A stretch of DNA of 64,000 bases from Psychrobacter sp. LV10R520-6 (GCF_900182925.1 NZ_LT900024.1:1674001-1738000); one strand, 5' to 3'; counted from the first letter of the stretch, positions 1-10,408 are shown. Program-made: numbers and translations. The notes: generated by a model from the sequence alone, not told the origin.

Positions 1-534
1 ACTAAGCAGCGAGTGAGTACATTCTTCGGAGATGGCGCGGTTGCTCATGTGTCAATGGCCGATCCACTGTGTCCTGTTCTAGCAGATATTCTAATGCGTG
101 CTTATAGTGAAGCGAATATTAATGAGGGAACATGTCATCCAAAGGCGACCTACGTCTGTATTGAAGGGCCACAGTTCTCAACTCGTGCGGAATCAAATTG
201 GTATCGCCAGATGCAGGCAGATATTATCGGTATGACCAATATGCCCGAAGCCAAATTAGCGCGTGAAGCCAGTATTGCCTATGCAACCTTAGCATTGGTA
301 ACGGACTTTGACTGTTGGCATCCTAATGAGGAAGCTGTTAGTGCAGATTATGCTATAAAAAACCTGATGAAGAATGCTGAAAATGCTCAGCAAGTGATCA
401 AGCAAGCGGTGGCGTTAATTGCAGCTGAGCAACCCGAATCAATCGCTCATAACGCCCTAGCACAGGCATTGGTCACCCCTATTGAAGCGATGGATGAACA
501 GACTAAGACAAGGCTTGCGGCATTATTATCGTAG
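1..534 (+). CDS. mtnP: S-methyl-5'-thioadenosine phosphorylase, C-terminal part
   Basis: The reading frame is open to the first base, so the gene starts outside the window and only its last ~177 codons are present. The product cleaves 5'-methylthioadenosine with phosphate to adenine and methylthioribose-1-phosphate (cytosolic methionine/purine salvage). Visible family signatures are STFFGDG near the start, then IEGPQFSTRAES, the substrate-site GMTNMPEAKLAREA and TDFDCWHPNEEAVS. The spacing matches the PNP/MTAP family through to a normal C-terminus. It converges on the tadA fusion gene with only 14 bases between the stops. The family is firm; MTAP over other purine nucleoside phosphorylases rests on the TDFDCW motif. 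Confidence 0.92.
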   Translation, partial: TKQRVSTFFGDGAVAHVSMADPLCPVLADILMRAYSEANINEGTCHPKATYVCIEGPQFSTRAESNWYRQMQADIIGMTNMPEAKLAREASIAYATLALVTDFDCWHPNEEAVSADYAIKNLMKNAENAQQVIKQAVALIAAEQPESIAHNALAQALVTPIEAMDEQTKTRLAALLS

Positions 535-548
535 ATTATCCGTATTAA

Positions 549-1778
<1,230 letters not shown>

Positions 1779-2233
1779 TTACAGGCGATTTCTAATGATT
1801 ATGGCGCTGCCGGGAAGTACTCATGTTGACTTTTTCCCTCCGTGAACGAAGGGGATTCTAAGAGCCATTACAGCCCAAAGACCAGGGCGGCTTGCGCCGT
1901 GACCAGGAAATGTCCATACGCTGCCACAGGTCTTGCATGCATTTTCCTTAGCGCTAATAATCCTTCAGAAAGGCAATAATATATTATTACTATGATTAAG
2001 ATCGGCATGATTATGAATTCGCGAACACACATTAACCATTAACCGACGCCAACAGCGAGTCAGCGGATTGTTCGATGATAGTAAAAATGCCAGAAAGCCC
2101 CTCTTAGCTCTACTCACACCGATTCTTTTCAATGACTTCCTGACAAATCTGCCTGGACTTTTTATCAGGTAATGCTTTTTATTGGCACAGAATCCTGCTA
2201 CTGTTAGCGCCCAGCCCTTCACGGAGAAATCAG
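1779..2233. other. Divergent intergenic region, tadA fusion / osmoprotectant transporter
   Basis: About 450 bases without a convincing gene. The part next to tadA (to about 1930) keeps the GC-rich character of the cassette. The rest is more AT-rich and should carry the promoter of the rightward transporter operon, but I could not pick a confident -35/-10 pair. A 142-codon leftward frame here runs antisense into the permease gene and has no ribosome site or recognisable motif. Confidence 0.5.
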
Positions 2234-2887
2234 TTGGCGCTCTTGAATTTCGTAATCGACCGGTCGGACCAGATCTGGCTCGCGTCCTGGCAACATTTAT
2301 CACTCGTGGTGCAATCCCTGACATTAGCAGGCGCACTGTCATTGATTCTCGCCTTTCTCGTTTATAACAGCCAAAAATTGAGCGCGGTGGCAAATGGACT
2401 GTCTGCGGTGGGGCTAACCATTCCCTCTTTTGCGTTGATAGGCCTTCTTATTGCTCCGCTCGGGTTTGGCGTGACACCGTCAATGGTGGTTGTTACCTTT
2501 TTTGCCGTACTGCCAATTTTGCGCAATGCGATTGTCGGGCTCAACGGTGTCGACAAAGCCATTGTCGAATCGGCACGTGGCATTGGTATTGGCCGTATCC
2601 GCACGATGCTGACCATCGAACTTCCGCTGGCGTGGCCAATCATTCTCACCGGCGTCAGAATTTCAGCCCAAATGACCATGGGTATTGCTGCCGTGACCGC
2701 CTACGCTTTGGGCCCCGGGCTTGGGAGTTTTATCTTCTCCGGGCTGTCACGGCTGGGTGGGGCAAATTCACTCGAGGCCGTTGTGGTCGGTGTGGTCGGT
2801 GTTATCTTATTGGCTTTCATTTTAGATCTTCTTCTTGTCGGCATCGGCCGCCTAACTATCTCGCGAGGTATTCGTGTCAGCAACTAA
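2234..2887 (+). CDS. Osmoprotectant (glycine betaine/choline-type) ABC transporter permease
   Basis: 217-residue inner-membrane permease of the OpuCB/YehW type (BPD_transp_1), with about five hydrophobic segments. The EAA-type coupling motif is visible as VESARGIGIGRIRTMLTIELP (split here: VESARGIG then IGRIRTMLTIELP), around residues 112-132. The start is a TTG placed 7-8 bases after GGAGAAA; it gives a family-length protein, and no ATG lies nearby. The ATPase gene begins 14 bases before this stop, so the pair is translationally coupled. It is first of four rightward genes and shares their GC-rich codon use, unlike the flanking host genes. The substrate (betaine, choline, carnitine or another quaternary amine) cannot be told from sequence alone. 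Confidence 0.88.
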   Translation: MALLNFVIDRSDQIWLASWQHLSLVVQSLTLAGALSLILAFLVYNSQKLSAVANGLSAVGLTIPSFALIGLLIAPLGFGVTPSMVVVTFFAVLPILRNAIVGLNGVDKAIVESARGIGIGRIRTMLTIELPLAWPIILTGVRISAQMTMGIAAVTAYALGPGLGSFIFSGLSRLGGANSLEAVVVGVVGVILLAFILDLLLVGIGRLTISRGIRVSN

Positions 2888-4103
2888 CACTACACAGAGC
2901 AACGATCAGGCCTCACGTACCATCCTGCTCGACAAGGTAACCAAGCACTACCCGGGGCAATTGAAATCCGCCGTTGACGGCCTTACGCTGGAAATACCCG
3001 CCGGCAAGATCGTGATGCTGGTTGGTCCCTCGGGGTGTGGCAAAACAACGACGCTAAAGATGATCAATCGGCTTATTGAGCCAACGTCAGGTCGCATTAT
3101 GCTGGGGGACGAAGACGTCACCGATCTGGACGGCGACAAACTCAGACGGCGAATGGGTTACGTGATCCAGGCCGGCGGCCTGTTTCCGCATATGACAGTG
3201 GCCGCGAACATCGCGATTGTCCCGAAAATGCTGGGCTGGTCGAAAGATGCGATTTCCAAGCGGATCGATGAACTGCTGGATCTGGTATCGCTTGACCCTG
3301 CGCTCTACCGCGATCGTTACCCGAAAGAGCTGTCCGGCGGCCAGCAGCAGCGGGTTGGCGTGGCCCGTGCGCTGGCAGCAGACCCCCCGGTGCTGCTGAT
3401 GGATGAGCCGTTTGGAGCCGTCGACCCGATCACACGACAGCGCTTGCAGGACGAGCTAATCCGAATTCAGGAAGAGGTGCAAAAAACGATCGTTTTTGTC
3501 ACCCACGACTTCGACGAAGCGGTAAAACTGGGTGACTGGATTGTGATCTTTGGTGAGGGCGGGCAGATCGTACAATATGACAGCCCGGAACGAATTCTGG
3601 CACAGCCGGCAAATGATTTTGTTGCAGACTTTATAGGCGCGGGTGCGGGGCTCAAGCAGCTGACGCTGGCCCGGGTGCGAGACGTGCAGCTTGACGACGC
3701 CGTTACTGCTTCGCCCGGTGAAAAAGGCGCGGATGTGCTGGCGCGCATGCAGCAGACCAATCACGATTATGTCGTCATTATTGATGGCCGGAGTCGCCCT
3801 ATAAGCTGGCTATCGCGGCGCCAACTGTCGCGTATCGACACCATCGGGCAATCGGAAAGCCCCGATCTACCACTGGTGGCAGAAGGGTCTACGCTGAACG
3901 ATGCACTCGACGCCATGCTGGCCTCCAGGCTTGGCGCCGCATTGGTTACCAACCGCAGCAAAGCTCTGGTTGGGGTGATCACGTTCGATATTGTCATGAA
4001 GTCCATAAACCAACTACGCGCTGATGTGCAAACCGCCGATGACGAGTCACCCGCTGGCACCAATACCGACTCCCCGGAAGTCGCAGAGGTGCCAAATGAT
4101 TGA
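2874..4103 (+). CDS. Osmoprotectant ABC transporter ATP-binding protein with CBS domains
   Basis: 409-residue ATPase of the OpuCA/OsmV type. Walker A GPSGCGKTT is at 51-59, followed by the Q-loop in YVIQAGGLFPH, the signature LSGGQQQR, Walker B VLLMDEPFGAVD and the switch His in VTHDFDEA. The C-terminal ~140 residues look like a CBS pair (VVIIDGRSRPISWL and LVGVITFDIVM), which in this family senses ionic strength or nucleotide. The start is GTG, overlapping the upstream permease by 14 bases. The next permease starts inside the last codons of this gene. It energises import of a compatible solute across the inner membrane. Length and domain order are normal, so the transporter appears intact. 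Confidence 0.92.
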   Translation: MSATNTTQSNDQASRTILLDKVTKHYPGQLKSAVDGLTLEIPAGKIVMLVGPSGCGKTTTLKMINRLIEPTSGRIMLGDEDVTDLDGDKLRRRMGYVIQAGGLFPHMTVAANIAIVPKMLGWSKDAISKRIDELLDLVSLDPALYRDRYPKELSGGQQQRVGVARALAADPPVLLMDEPFGAVDPITRQRLQDELIRIQEEVQKTIVFVTHDFDEAVKLGDWIVIFGEGGQIVQYDSPERILAQPANDFVADFIGAGAGLKQLTLARVRDVQLDDAVTASPGEKGADVLARMQQTNHDYVVIIDGRSRPISWLSRRQLSRIDTIGQSESPDLPLVAEGSTLNDALDAMLASRLGAALVTNRSKALVGVITFDIVMKSINQLRADVQTADDESPAGTNTDSPEVAEVPND

Positions 4104-4863
4104 TACTCCACGCAACAAGGTGGCAGCCAGCGACGCGAGCGGCACAACCGGGCGCAGCCTGATTATTCAACTCGTTGCAATCCTGCTGGCTCTGGCCGCT
4201 TTTGCCATCTGGCTGGCGACGGCGAATCTGTCTTCAACGGAACGGGCCACTCTTAATCCTTCCGCTTTACTGGCCTATACCGGCGAGCACCTGGCGCTGA
4301 CGTTTGTTTCGATCATTATTGTTCTGACGATCACTATCCCGCTGGGAATTCTGCTGACGCGGCGACCGTTCGTGCGCGCCAGCGGCACCATTCTGGCCAT
4401 CGCCAATTTTGGCCAGGCGGCGCCGATCATCGGATTGGTGGTGCTGCTTGCGTTTTGGCTCGGATTCACATTCTGGACGGCTGTGGTCGCCCTGGTTGCC
4501 TACGCCGCACTGCCCGTGCTGAGAAACACCATGATCGGCATTCAGAGCGTGGATGCCCAGCTGGTTGAAGCGGGCCGGGGCATGGGCATGAGTGCAACGT
4601 CGGTGTTGCTGCGCGTTGAATTGCCACTCGCAGTGCCGGTAATGCTGTCCGGTATCCGCACCGCCCTTGTATTGGTAGTAGGCTCAGCAACACTTGCAAC
4701 ATTCATTGGTGCCGGCGGCCTGGGGCTTCTGATCACCACCGGTGTGAACCTGTTCCTACCCAGCGTACTGGTGTCAGGTGCCCTGCTCGTCGCACTACTT
4801 GCCCTGTTCATCGACTGGTTTGGCCGTGTTTTTGAACACTATGCCCGCCCAAAAGGACTTTAA
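4096..4863 (+). CDS. Osmoprotectant ABC transporter permease, second subunit
   Basis: 255-residue inner-membrane permease (OpuCD/YehY type), the partner of the first permease. I chose the ATG that overlaps the ATPase stop by 8 bases and follows GCAGAGG. An in-frame ATG 72 bases upstream lies deep in the ATPase gene and would add a non-family tail. The first membrane segment is at ~20-40. The coupling loop reads VEAGRGMGMSATSVLLRVELP across two blocks (VEAGRGMGMS, ATSVLLRVELP), about residues 155-176. Six hydrophobic stretches are visible. It is followed after three bases by the binding-protein gene, so the operon is tightly packed. Confidence 0.9.
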   Translation: MIDTPRNKVAASDASGTTGRSLIIQLVAILLALAAFAIWLATANLSSTERATLNPSALLAYTGEHLALTFVSIIIVLTITIPLGILLTRRPFVRASGTILAIANFGQAAPIIGLVVLLAFWLGFTFWTAVVALVAYAALPVLRNTMIGIQSVDAQLVEAGRGMGMSATSVLLRVELPLAVPVMLSGIRTALVLVVGSATLATFIGAGGLGLLITTGVNLFLPSVLVSGALLVALLALFIDWFGRVFEHYARPKGL

Positions 4864-4866
4864 GTT

Positions 4867-5883
4867 ATGACCGTTCGCCATCACACTCACGCCATACGCC
4901 TTAGCACCTTTACCGGTGCCGGACTCGCGGCAGCGCTGTCGCTTGCCGGATGCGGCCTGGAGCCGGCAGGCTCCTTCGTGCCCGCTGCCGCACCCGGTTC
5001 AATACAAGCCATTGAAGGCCTGCCCGCCAGCGCAACTATTACCATTACTTCCAAGAACTACACCGAAGCGCTAATCCTCGGCAAAATGGCGGTACTTGCG
5101 GCAAAAGTGGCCGGCTTTGAAGTTACCGATATGTCGAATGTACCGGGCAGTGTGGCTGTGCGCGAGCTGATGCTCAACGGCGATGTCGATTTTGTCTGGG
5201 ATTATACCGGAACAGGCTGGCTGGCCTATCTCGGCAACGAAGCAGGCATACCGGGTGAGCGCCCGCAGTACGAGGCGGTTCGCGACGCCGACCTAAAAAA
5301 TGGCATAACCTGGCTGGAGCCCGCAGAACTTAACAACACCTACGCCTTTGCCGTAAAAGCCAGCGCGGTGTCTGAACTTAATGGCATCACCAAGCTATCA
5401 GAAATTAAAGACCTACCGCTGAGCGAGCGCTCGTTTTGCGTGGAGTCGGAATTCAATTCGCGGCAGGATGGCTTCAAACCCATGCTGGAAGAATACAACC
5501 TGACGCTAGGTGGCGCAGACGGTGTGAACCCGTCCAATGTCAAAATTCTCGACACCGGCACCATCTACGAGGCCACCGCTCGCGGTGCGTGTAACTTTGG
5601 TGAGGTGTTCGCCACAGACGGTCGTATCGTAGCGCTTGATCTAGTAGTTTTGGAGGATGACAGAGCCTTCTTCCCCGCCTACAACGTGGCCCCGGTGGTG
5701 CGCAGCGAAACCCTAAAAAAATACCCGCAACTGCAACAAATCTTTGCCCAGATTTCCTCGAAGCTGACAAATTCGCAGCAGCAGACACTCAACTCCCGAG
5801 TTGATGTTGATGGCGAGGAGCCTGCCTTTGTGGCCTTCGACTGGATGCAGGCAGAAGGCCTGATCACTGCGCCTGTGAAGTAA
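4867..5883 (+). CDS. Osmoprotectant ABC transporter substrate-binding lipoprotein
   Basis: 338 residues with a lipoprotein signal: basic N-terminus, hydrophobic run, then the lipobox LAGC with Cys at about 29. The mature part is an OpuAC-type (PF04069) periplasmic binding protein: TITSKNYTEALILGKM, then GSVAVRELMLNGDVDFVWDYTG and a C-terminal VAPVVRSETL segment. In this family, aromatic residues in the cleft bind quaternary amines. As a lipoprotein it would sit in the inner-membrane outer leaflet or the outer membrane, delivering solute to the two permeases. It is the last gene of the four-gene operon, and GC-rich coding stops right at its end. Nothing looks broken. Confidence 0.9.
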   Translation: MTVRHHTHAIRLSTFTGAGLAAALSLAGCGLEPAGSFVPAAAPGSIQAIEGLPASATITITSKNYTEALILGKMAVLAAKVAGFEVTDMSNVPGSVAVRELMLNGDVDFVWDYTGTGWLAYLGNEAGIPGERPQYEAVRDADLKNGITWLEPAELNNTYAFAVKASAVSELNGITKLSEIKDLPLSERSFCVESEFNSRQDGFKPMLEEYNLTLGGADGVNPSNVKILDTGTIYEATARGACNFGEVFATDGRIVALDLVVLEDDRAFFPAYNVAPVVRSETLKKYPQLQQIFAQISSKLTNSQQQTLNSRVDVDGEEPAFVAFDWMQAEGLITAPVK

Positions 5884-6303
5884 ATTCGACGTACATTTAA
5901 TACCTTGAGCATCACATTTCTTCCTGAATCGCCGAGAATGTTGCCGATCAATACCGGGGAAATAGGGTAGATCAAGGCGGTAAAGATAGTCATGTCGCCA
6001 TTGAGCACCAGAGTGAAAATTTCGTTTGACCCGGCAATCACATGGGTAAAACCACCCGCCGCGATTAGCCAGGTGAACATGATGATCACCAGTACTTTAG
6101 ATCCTTTTGCAGACGGCAGCATCCACACCATGGCCGCTATAAAAAAGCCCGAGGGAATACCTCGCAAAAATGTCTCGGTTGGCGTCAGCGTTGCCAGGTG
6201 GCGCGATATCTCAATGATTTCTAAAGGGTGTCTGTTCGCGGGATTCACGATCCTTTGCTTTCTTTTCGGAGGAGGAGTTCCGATTGGCTTTCGCGTCACT
6301 CAT
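5884..6303 (-). pseudogene. Formate/nitrite transporter family gene, internally deleted and cut at the 3' end
   Basis: An ATG at 6303 after AAGGACAGCGG opens a short hydrophilic leader (MSDAKANRNSSSEKK...) that stops after ~30 codons. From about 6220 a shifted frame encodes the last part of an FNT-type channel: LTPTETFLRGIPSGFF, MVWMLP, then TWLIAAGGFTHVIAGS and PVLIGNILG. The middle membrane segments of a normal ~270-residue FNT protein are absent. After ILG (about 5930) the frame runs into unrelated sequence, antisense to the binding-protein gene. It is therefore deleted internally, frameshifted and 3' truncated. It is GC-rich and belongs to the transferred cassette. The FNT assignment rests mainly on the AGGFTHVIAGS block. 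Confidence 0.75.
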
Positions 6304-6489
6304 TCCGCTGTCCTTTGGCCGTTCAGAAAAGCTTGTTTTACGGCAATATTTCGTCTGACGGAAAGTTGGCTTCAGTGACTATAATAACCTAGATTCTGCC
6401 GCTCAATCAGGCGGCATAACTGATGATGTCGGACTGGAGTTGGCGACGTGATCAGCCCCTTTTCTATTTTTCTAACAAACATTGTCTTT
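6304..6489. other. Right edge of the GC-rich cassette
   Basis: Between the start of the FNT remnant and the stop of the TIGR04283 gene, base composition falls back to the AT-rich host type. The small imperfect palindrome GCCGCTCAATCAGGCGGC is visible at 6398-6415. No terminal inverted repeat or integrase gene is seen, so the means of entry is unknown. Confidence 0.45.
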
Positions 6490-7383
6490 TTAATTATTAT
6501 AACGCCGTTTTAATGTCTCAGATGATACCCCACGCCAATAGTCAAAGCGCAAATGCCACATTAAAAAAATCGTCCGCCACGTGCCATATTGCTGCCAACG
6601 CCGTGCTGAGGTCGTTACTTTACTCTTTAAACAAGCAGGCTTAGTCATAATTTTAAGACGTTTGCACAGCTCAATATCTTCCATTAGGGGTTGATTGGGG
6701 TAACCGTCAATTTGTTCGAATAATGACTTTTTAATAAAAATTGCTTGATCACCAGTAGCAATTCCCGTCAAGCGTGAACGCGCATTCATCATTCCACTCA
6801 CTATCCATAGCATAGGATTGCAGCTGTCTAAGCGCACATCAAAGCGCCCCCAATCTGCCTGCAACAACGCTTGAGTAATCTTATTCATAGCGAGTTTGGA
6901 TAGCTGGGTGTCAGCATGCAAGAATAACAATACATCACCAGTCGCTTGTGCCGCACCTGTATTCATCTGTATAGCACGACCGGCGGCAGACTTAATAACC
7001 TGCCACTCAATAGCGGACTGCATATTATCAACCAAACTATCAATGAGCGACTTAGCATCAGTGACCGATGTATCGGTTGAGCCGCCATCGACCAATATCA
7101 CTTGATACGGCGAAGGATTGAGAGTAGCCACGCGCGTAATCAGTTGAGAGAGGTGGTCCGCTTCGTTTAATAACGGGATGACAATAGAGACGGCAACCGG
7201 TTTAGGCGGTACCGTATGAGCTGACGTCTGCTTTGATTTATTGTCATTGCTGGGTTTATATCCGCTTGGCTTATCCTCGCTTAACAATGCTCGAGCAACT
7301 CGTAGCACTGTTTTAACGCTACGAGCTAAAGCTACTGCTTGGGTCAAAGGCGTTGCAAGCACTCTCATTGCTCTTTTAATCAT
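6490..7383 (-). CDS. TIGR04283-type family 2 glycosyltransferase (arsenosugar-associated)
   Basis: 297 residues with a GT2 fold. The nucleotide-binding start is VSIVIPLLNEADHLSQL at ~66-82, followed by ILVDGGSTD and a DXD-type metal site in FLHADTQLS. Later blocks are TGDQAIFIKKSLFEQIDGYP and LMEDIELCKRLK. The TIGR04283 family is named for occurring beside TIGR04282 in arsenosugar gene sets; the actual acceptor is not known. The ~65 N-terminal residues before the domain are basic and unusual. Met6 is preceded by AAAAGAG and may be the true start (7368). It is fourth in a leftward operon, 60 bases after the DUF547 gene. Its natural neighbour, the TIGR04282 gene, is displaced by the inserted cassette. 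Confidence 0.85.
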   Translation of the reverse strand: MIKRAMRVLATPLTQAVALARSVKTVLRVARALLSEDKPSGYKPSNDNKSKQTSAHTVPPKPVAVSIVIPLLNEADHLSQLITRVATLNPSPYQVILVDGGSTDTSVTDAKSLIDSLVDNMQSAIEWQVIKSAAGRAIQMNTGAAQATGDVLLFLHADTQLSKLAMNKITQALLQADWGRFDVRLDSCNPMLWIVSGMMNARSRLTGIATGDQAIFIKKSLFEQIDGYPNQPLMEDIELCKRLKIMTKPACLKSKVTTSARRWQQYGTWRTIFLMWHLRFDYWRGVSSETLKRRYNN

Positions 7384-7443
7384 GAGTGTACTGACGTATA
7401 TTTTTTGCTCACAAATAGAATTAACGGATGGCTCACATTACCC

Positions 7444-8253
7444 TCATTTTTTATTTAAGCGCCAGTCATAATCGGTATAGCTAATATCTATTTTGCCTTG
7501 TTTTAACGCTGCGGCTTGGGTTTTATTTAATCCCAATGATTGGCTATAACGTCCCAAAAACCCTTCTAAGTTATTACTGCCACGCCAGTTGGTGGCAAAG
7601 TCTTCTTTGTACCATTTAAAGAGTGGCGATATCTCCAACGTATTGCCTTTAACACGGTTGCGACTGTTATCTGCTAAGAATTTAGCAGTAACTTGCTCCA
7701 ACTGTTTGTCCAAACGCTTGCCTGTAAAGGCATCATCTTGTAGTGCCGGACAGCCAATACTCGCGCAGTTGACCGCAAAATGAATACGTGGATCGTTGTA
7801 GCGCTTTGAGCCACGAATCAGATTGTGCTCAACGTCATCCAGCGAGCGAGTCTTACCGAAAATTGGAATGAAATCTTGCTTCCATGGCGAGCTAAACAGC
7901 GACCCGATGTCTTTGATTGACTTGATATTCGGATACTTGGTCAGGACTAATTCCACCGTGCGCGCGTTATAAACGTTGATTAAAAATGCCAATTGATCAT
8001 TCTTATTCCAACGATCAAATTCAGACTGACTCACCTTACTAGTAGCGTTAAGATAACTTGTTAGCTGCGATTTATCTGCTTGCATGCCCGCATAATCAAC
8101 CACTGACGCTTTACCGCCATTGATCATAGTAACGTGCTGATCTAACAAGCTATCCCAACTTTGGTGGCTAAAGTCTGCATAGACTGCGACACTAGGCAGT
8201 AGCATAGCTACTGCGATAAGAGGTTTTAACATCGAAAAGTTAAATACTGACAT
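7444..8253 (-). CDS. DUF547 domain-containing secreted protein
   Basis: 269 residues with an N-terminal signal peptide (LKPLIAVAMLLPSVAVYA, cleavage near residue 26), so probably periplasmic. The rest matches DUF547: NDQLAFLINVYNARTVELVL, then DPRIHFAVNCASIGCPAL with two conserved cysteines, and FKWYKEDF. The function of DUF547 is not established; it is often found beside TIGR04282/04283 genes and SNARE-associated/oxidoreductase genes, as here. The ribosome site GGAG lies inside the last codons of the upstream gene, and the start follows that stop by four bases, so the two are translationally coupled. Confidence 0.88.
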   Translation of the reverse strand: MSVFNFSMLKPLIAVAMLLPSVAVYADFSHQSWDSLLDQHVTMINGGKASVVDYAGMQADKSQLTSYLNATSKVSQSEFDRWNKNDQLAFLINVYNARTVELVLTKYPNIKSIKDIGSLFSSPWKQDFIPIFGKTRSLDDVEHNLIRGSKRYNDPRIHFAVNCASIGCPALQDDAFTGKRLDKQLEQVTAKFLADNSRNRVKGNTLEISPLFKWYKEDFATNWRGSNNLEGFLGRYSQSLGLNKTQAAALKQGKIDISYTDYDWRLNKK

Positions 8254-8257
8254 CGGG

Positions 8258-10408
8258 TTAGCTCCGTCTAAAACAGTGGTATTTTTCCACCCATTTTAAT
8301 AAGGTTTGCGGGGCATGAGCACGTTTCCACTCGCCCGCAGCGGCTTTATTGGCCTCACTCATGGTTGGATAGCTGTGTATGGTACCTAGAATTTTATTCA
8401 GTCCAAGACCGTGTTTCATGGCGAGTACGTATTCAGCAAGTAATTCTCCTGCATGATTGCCTACGATAGTCACGCCTAAGATTTTATCTTTTTTGGGAAC
8501 GGTTAAAACCTTGACCCACCCTGTGGTTTGGCTGTCAGTAATGGCTCGATCAAGCTCAGCAATATCATAGCGCGTCACTTCAAATTCGATACCTTGTTCG
8601 CATGCTTCTTGTTCATTGATACCGACTCGAGCAATTTCAGGGTCAATGAAAGTTACCCAAGGAATCACTCGATAGTCGGCTTTAAATTTTTTAAAGGTGC
8701 CAAACAGCGCATTCACTGCGGCGTACCATGCTTGATGTGAGGCCACATGGGTAAACTGATAAGGGCCTGCGACATCACCTGCGGCCAAAATATTAGGGTA
8801 TTTGGTTTCGAGATAATCGTTGGTTACGACGGTGCCTTCGGTATCAATACCTAGGTTCTCAAGTCCGTACCCTGTCATGCGCGCACTGCGGCCGACAGCG
8901 ATAATCAAGGTATCAAATTCAAGCACAGTTTCAGTACCTTCATACGCTACTACTATGCGTTGACTGCCCTCTATACGTTCACAGCGCACCGCATCATGCT
9001 CGAGCATTACTTGCACGCCATCTGCTTCTAGACAAGTTTTGGTATAGTCTGAGACCTCTTGATCTTCTTTTTTGAGCAGACGTGATCCGCGCTCTACTTG
9101 AAATACGTTAGACCCAAGACGAGCAAAGGCTTGCGACAGCTCGCAACCTATTGGTCCGCCACCAATAATAACCAAGCGTTTAGGCGGTGCTTGTTGTTTA
9201 CTCAGCACTTCCCACAGGGTGTCACTGGTCAGATAGTCAACGCTCTCAAGCCCTGCTATCGGCGGTATGAATGGCTTACTTCCGGCCGCAACCACAATAC
9301 TTTTCGTGGTTAAACGTTGAGTCTTACCCTTATCATCAGCAATCTCAACCGTCCATGGGTCAATGATAGTGGCATAACCCTTAATAACGTCGACACCCAG
9401 ATCTGTATAACGCTCGACACTATCATGTGGCTCAATCGTAGCAATAATACGATGAATCCGCGCCATGACAGATCTAAAATCATAGTTGACGTCTACGTTT
9501 TGCAAACCATAATCGGTAGCATGACGCATATTATGGGCAACTTTAGCACTTTTTATCAGTGCTTTACTGGGTACGCAGCCATAGTTGAGACAATCGCCGC
9601 CCATTTTATGAGCTTCTACTAAAGTGACTTTTGCTTTGACAGCGGCTGCAATATAAGACGAGACTAGACCCGCTGCGCCCGCGCCAATTACTACCATATT
9701 GCGATCAAAGGAAGATGGCTTATTCCAATCCTTATAGACCTGACGCCCTTTGTACCAGTCGAGGATTTTTTTGGCAATGAGTGGAAATACAGCTAACAAG
9801 GCAAACGAACCCAGCAACGCCGGTGAGATAATATCTTTTAGACTGTCAATTTGCGCCAGTTGCACGCCAGCATTAACATACACAAAAGTGCCCGCCAGCA
9901 TACCGATTTGGCTTACCCAATAATACGTCCACGCCTTAATCGTAGTTAGACCCATTAATATATTAACAATAAAGAACGGAAATAACGGCAGCAAACGCAG
10001 GGTGAATAAATAAAATCCACCGTCTTTTTCCATACCTTGATTAATATTTTTTAATTTGCTGGCGAATTTGTTTTGGAAGCTCTCGCGAAGTAGATAGCGC
10101 GCAGCGAGAAAAGCAAACAACGCCCCAATACTGGACGCAAATGAGGCCAGTAGCAGTCCCCACCATAGGCCGAACAGCGCTCCTGCCAGCAAAGTCATTA
10201 ATGCAGCCCCCGGCAATGAGAATGCCGCGATGACCACATAGGTTAAGAAAAATACCCCGCCCACTAACAGTGGCGCGTCATCACGCCATTGGTAGAACTG
10301 ACTTAAACGTGCTTGAATCCCTTCGAGGGTCAATAAATCATTCAATCCAAAAAAGAAAAATCCAGCGACGACTAATGCAATAGCAAGGACAATTAATACT
10401 TTTTTCAT
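8258..10408 (-). CDS. TVP38/TMEM64 membrane domain fused to a FAD/NAD(P) disulfide oxidoreductase (MerA-like)
   Basis: 716 residues in two parts. Residues 1-~225 are a multi-pass TVP38/TMEM64 (SNARE-associated, PF09335) domain: AAFSLPGAALMTLLAGALFG and LRLLPLFPFFIVNILMGL. Residues ~236-716 are a class I flavin disulfide oxidoreductase: FAD motif GAGAAG at 242-247, redox pair GGDCLNYGCVPSK with Cys273 and Cys278, a second nucleotide motif GGGPIGCE, AAGDVAG, and a C-terminal dimer domain ending SYPTMSEANK. Unlike mercuric reductase, there is no N-terminal metal-binding domain and no vicinal Cys pair at the C-terminus, so Hg(II) reduction is unlikely. The fusion tethers the enzyme to the inner membrane. 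Substrate unknown. Confidence 0.9.
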   Translation of the reverse strand: MKKVLIVLAIALVVAGFFFFGLNDLLTLEGIQARLSQFYQWRDDAPLLVGGVFFLTYVVIAAFSLPGAALMTLLAGALFGLWWGLLLASFASSIGALFAFLAARYLLRESFQNKFASKLKNINQGMEKDGGFYLFTLRLLPLFPFFIVNILMGLTTIKAWTYYWVSQIGMLAGTFVYVNAGVQLAQIDSLKDIISPALLGSFALLAVFPLIAKKILDWYKGRQVYKDWNKPSSFDRNMVVIGAGAAGLVSSYIAAAVKAKVTLVEAHKMGGDCLNYGCVPSKALIKSAKVAHNMRHATDYGLQNVDVNYDFRSVMARIHRIIATIEPHDSVERYTDLGVDVIKGYATIIDPWTVEIADDKGKTQRLTTKSIVVAAGSKPFIPPIAGLESVDYLTSDTLWEVLSKQQAPPKRLVIIGGGPIGCELSQAFARLGSNVFQVERGSRLLKKEDQEVSDYTKTCLEADGVQVMLEHDAVRCERIEGSQRIVVAYEGTETVLEFDTLIIAVGRSARMTGYGLENLGIDTEGTVVTNDYLETKYPNILAAGDVAGPYQFTHVASHQAWYAAVNALFGTFKKFKADYRVIPWVTFIDPEIARVGINEQEACEQGIEFEVTRYDIAELDRAITDSQTTGWVKVLTVPKKDKILGVTIVGNHAGELLAEYVLAMKHGLGLNKILGTIHSYPTMSEANKAAAGEWKRAHAPQTLLKWVEKYHCFRRS

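Noticed and set aside
1965..2393. 142-codon leftward frame opposite the first permease
   Set aside because: Antisense to a clear gene, arginine-rich as expected of a shadow frame, with no start signal.
8258..10408. Mercuric reductase (merA)
   Set aside because: C-terminal cysteine pair and N-terminal metal-binding domain are missing; no mer genes nearby.
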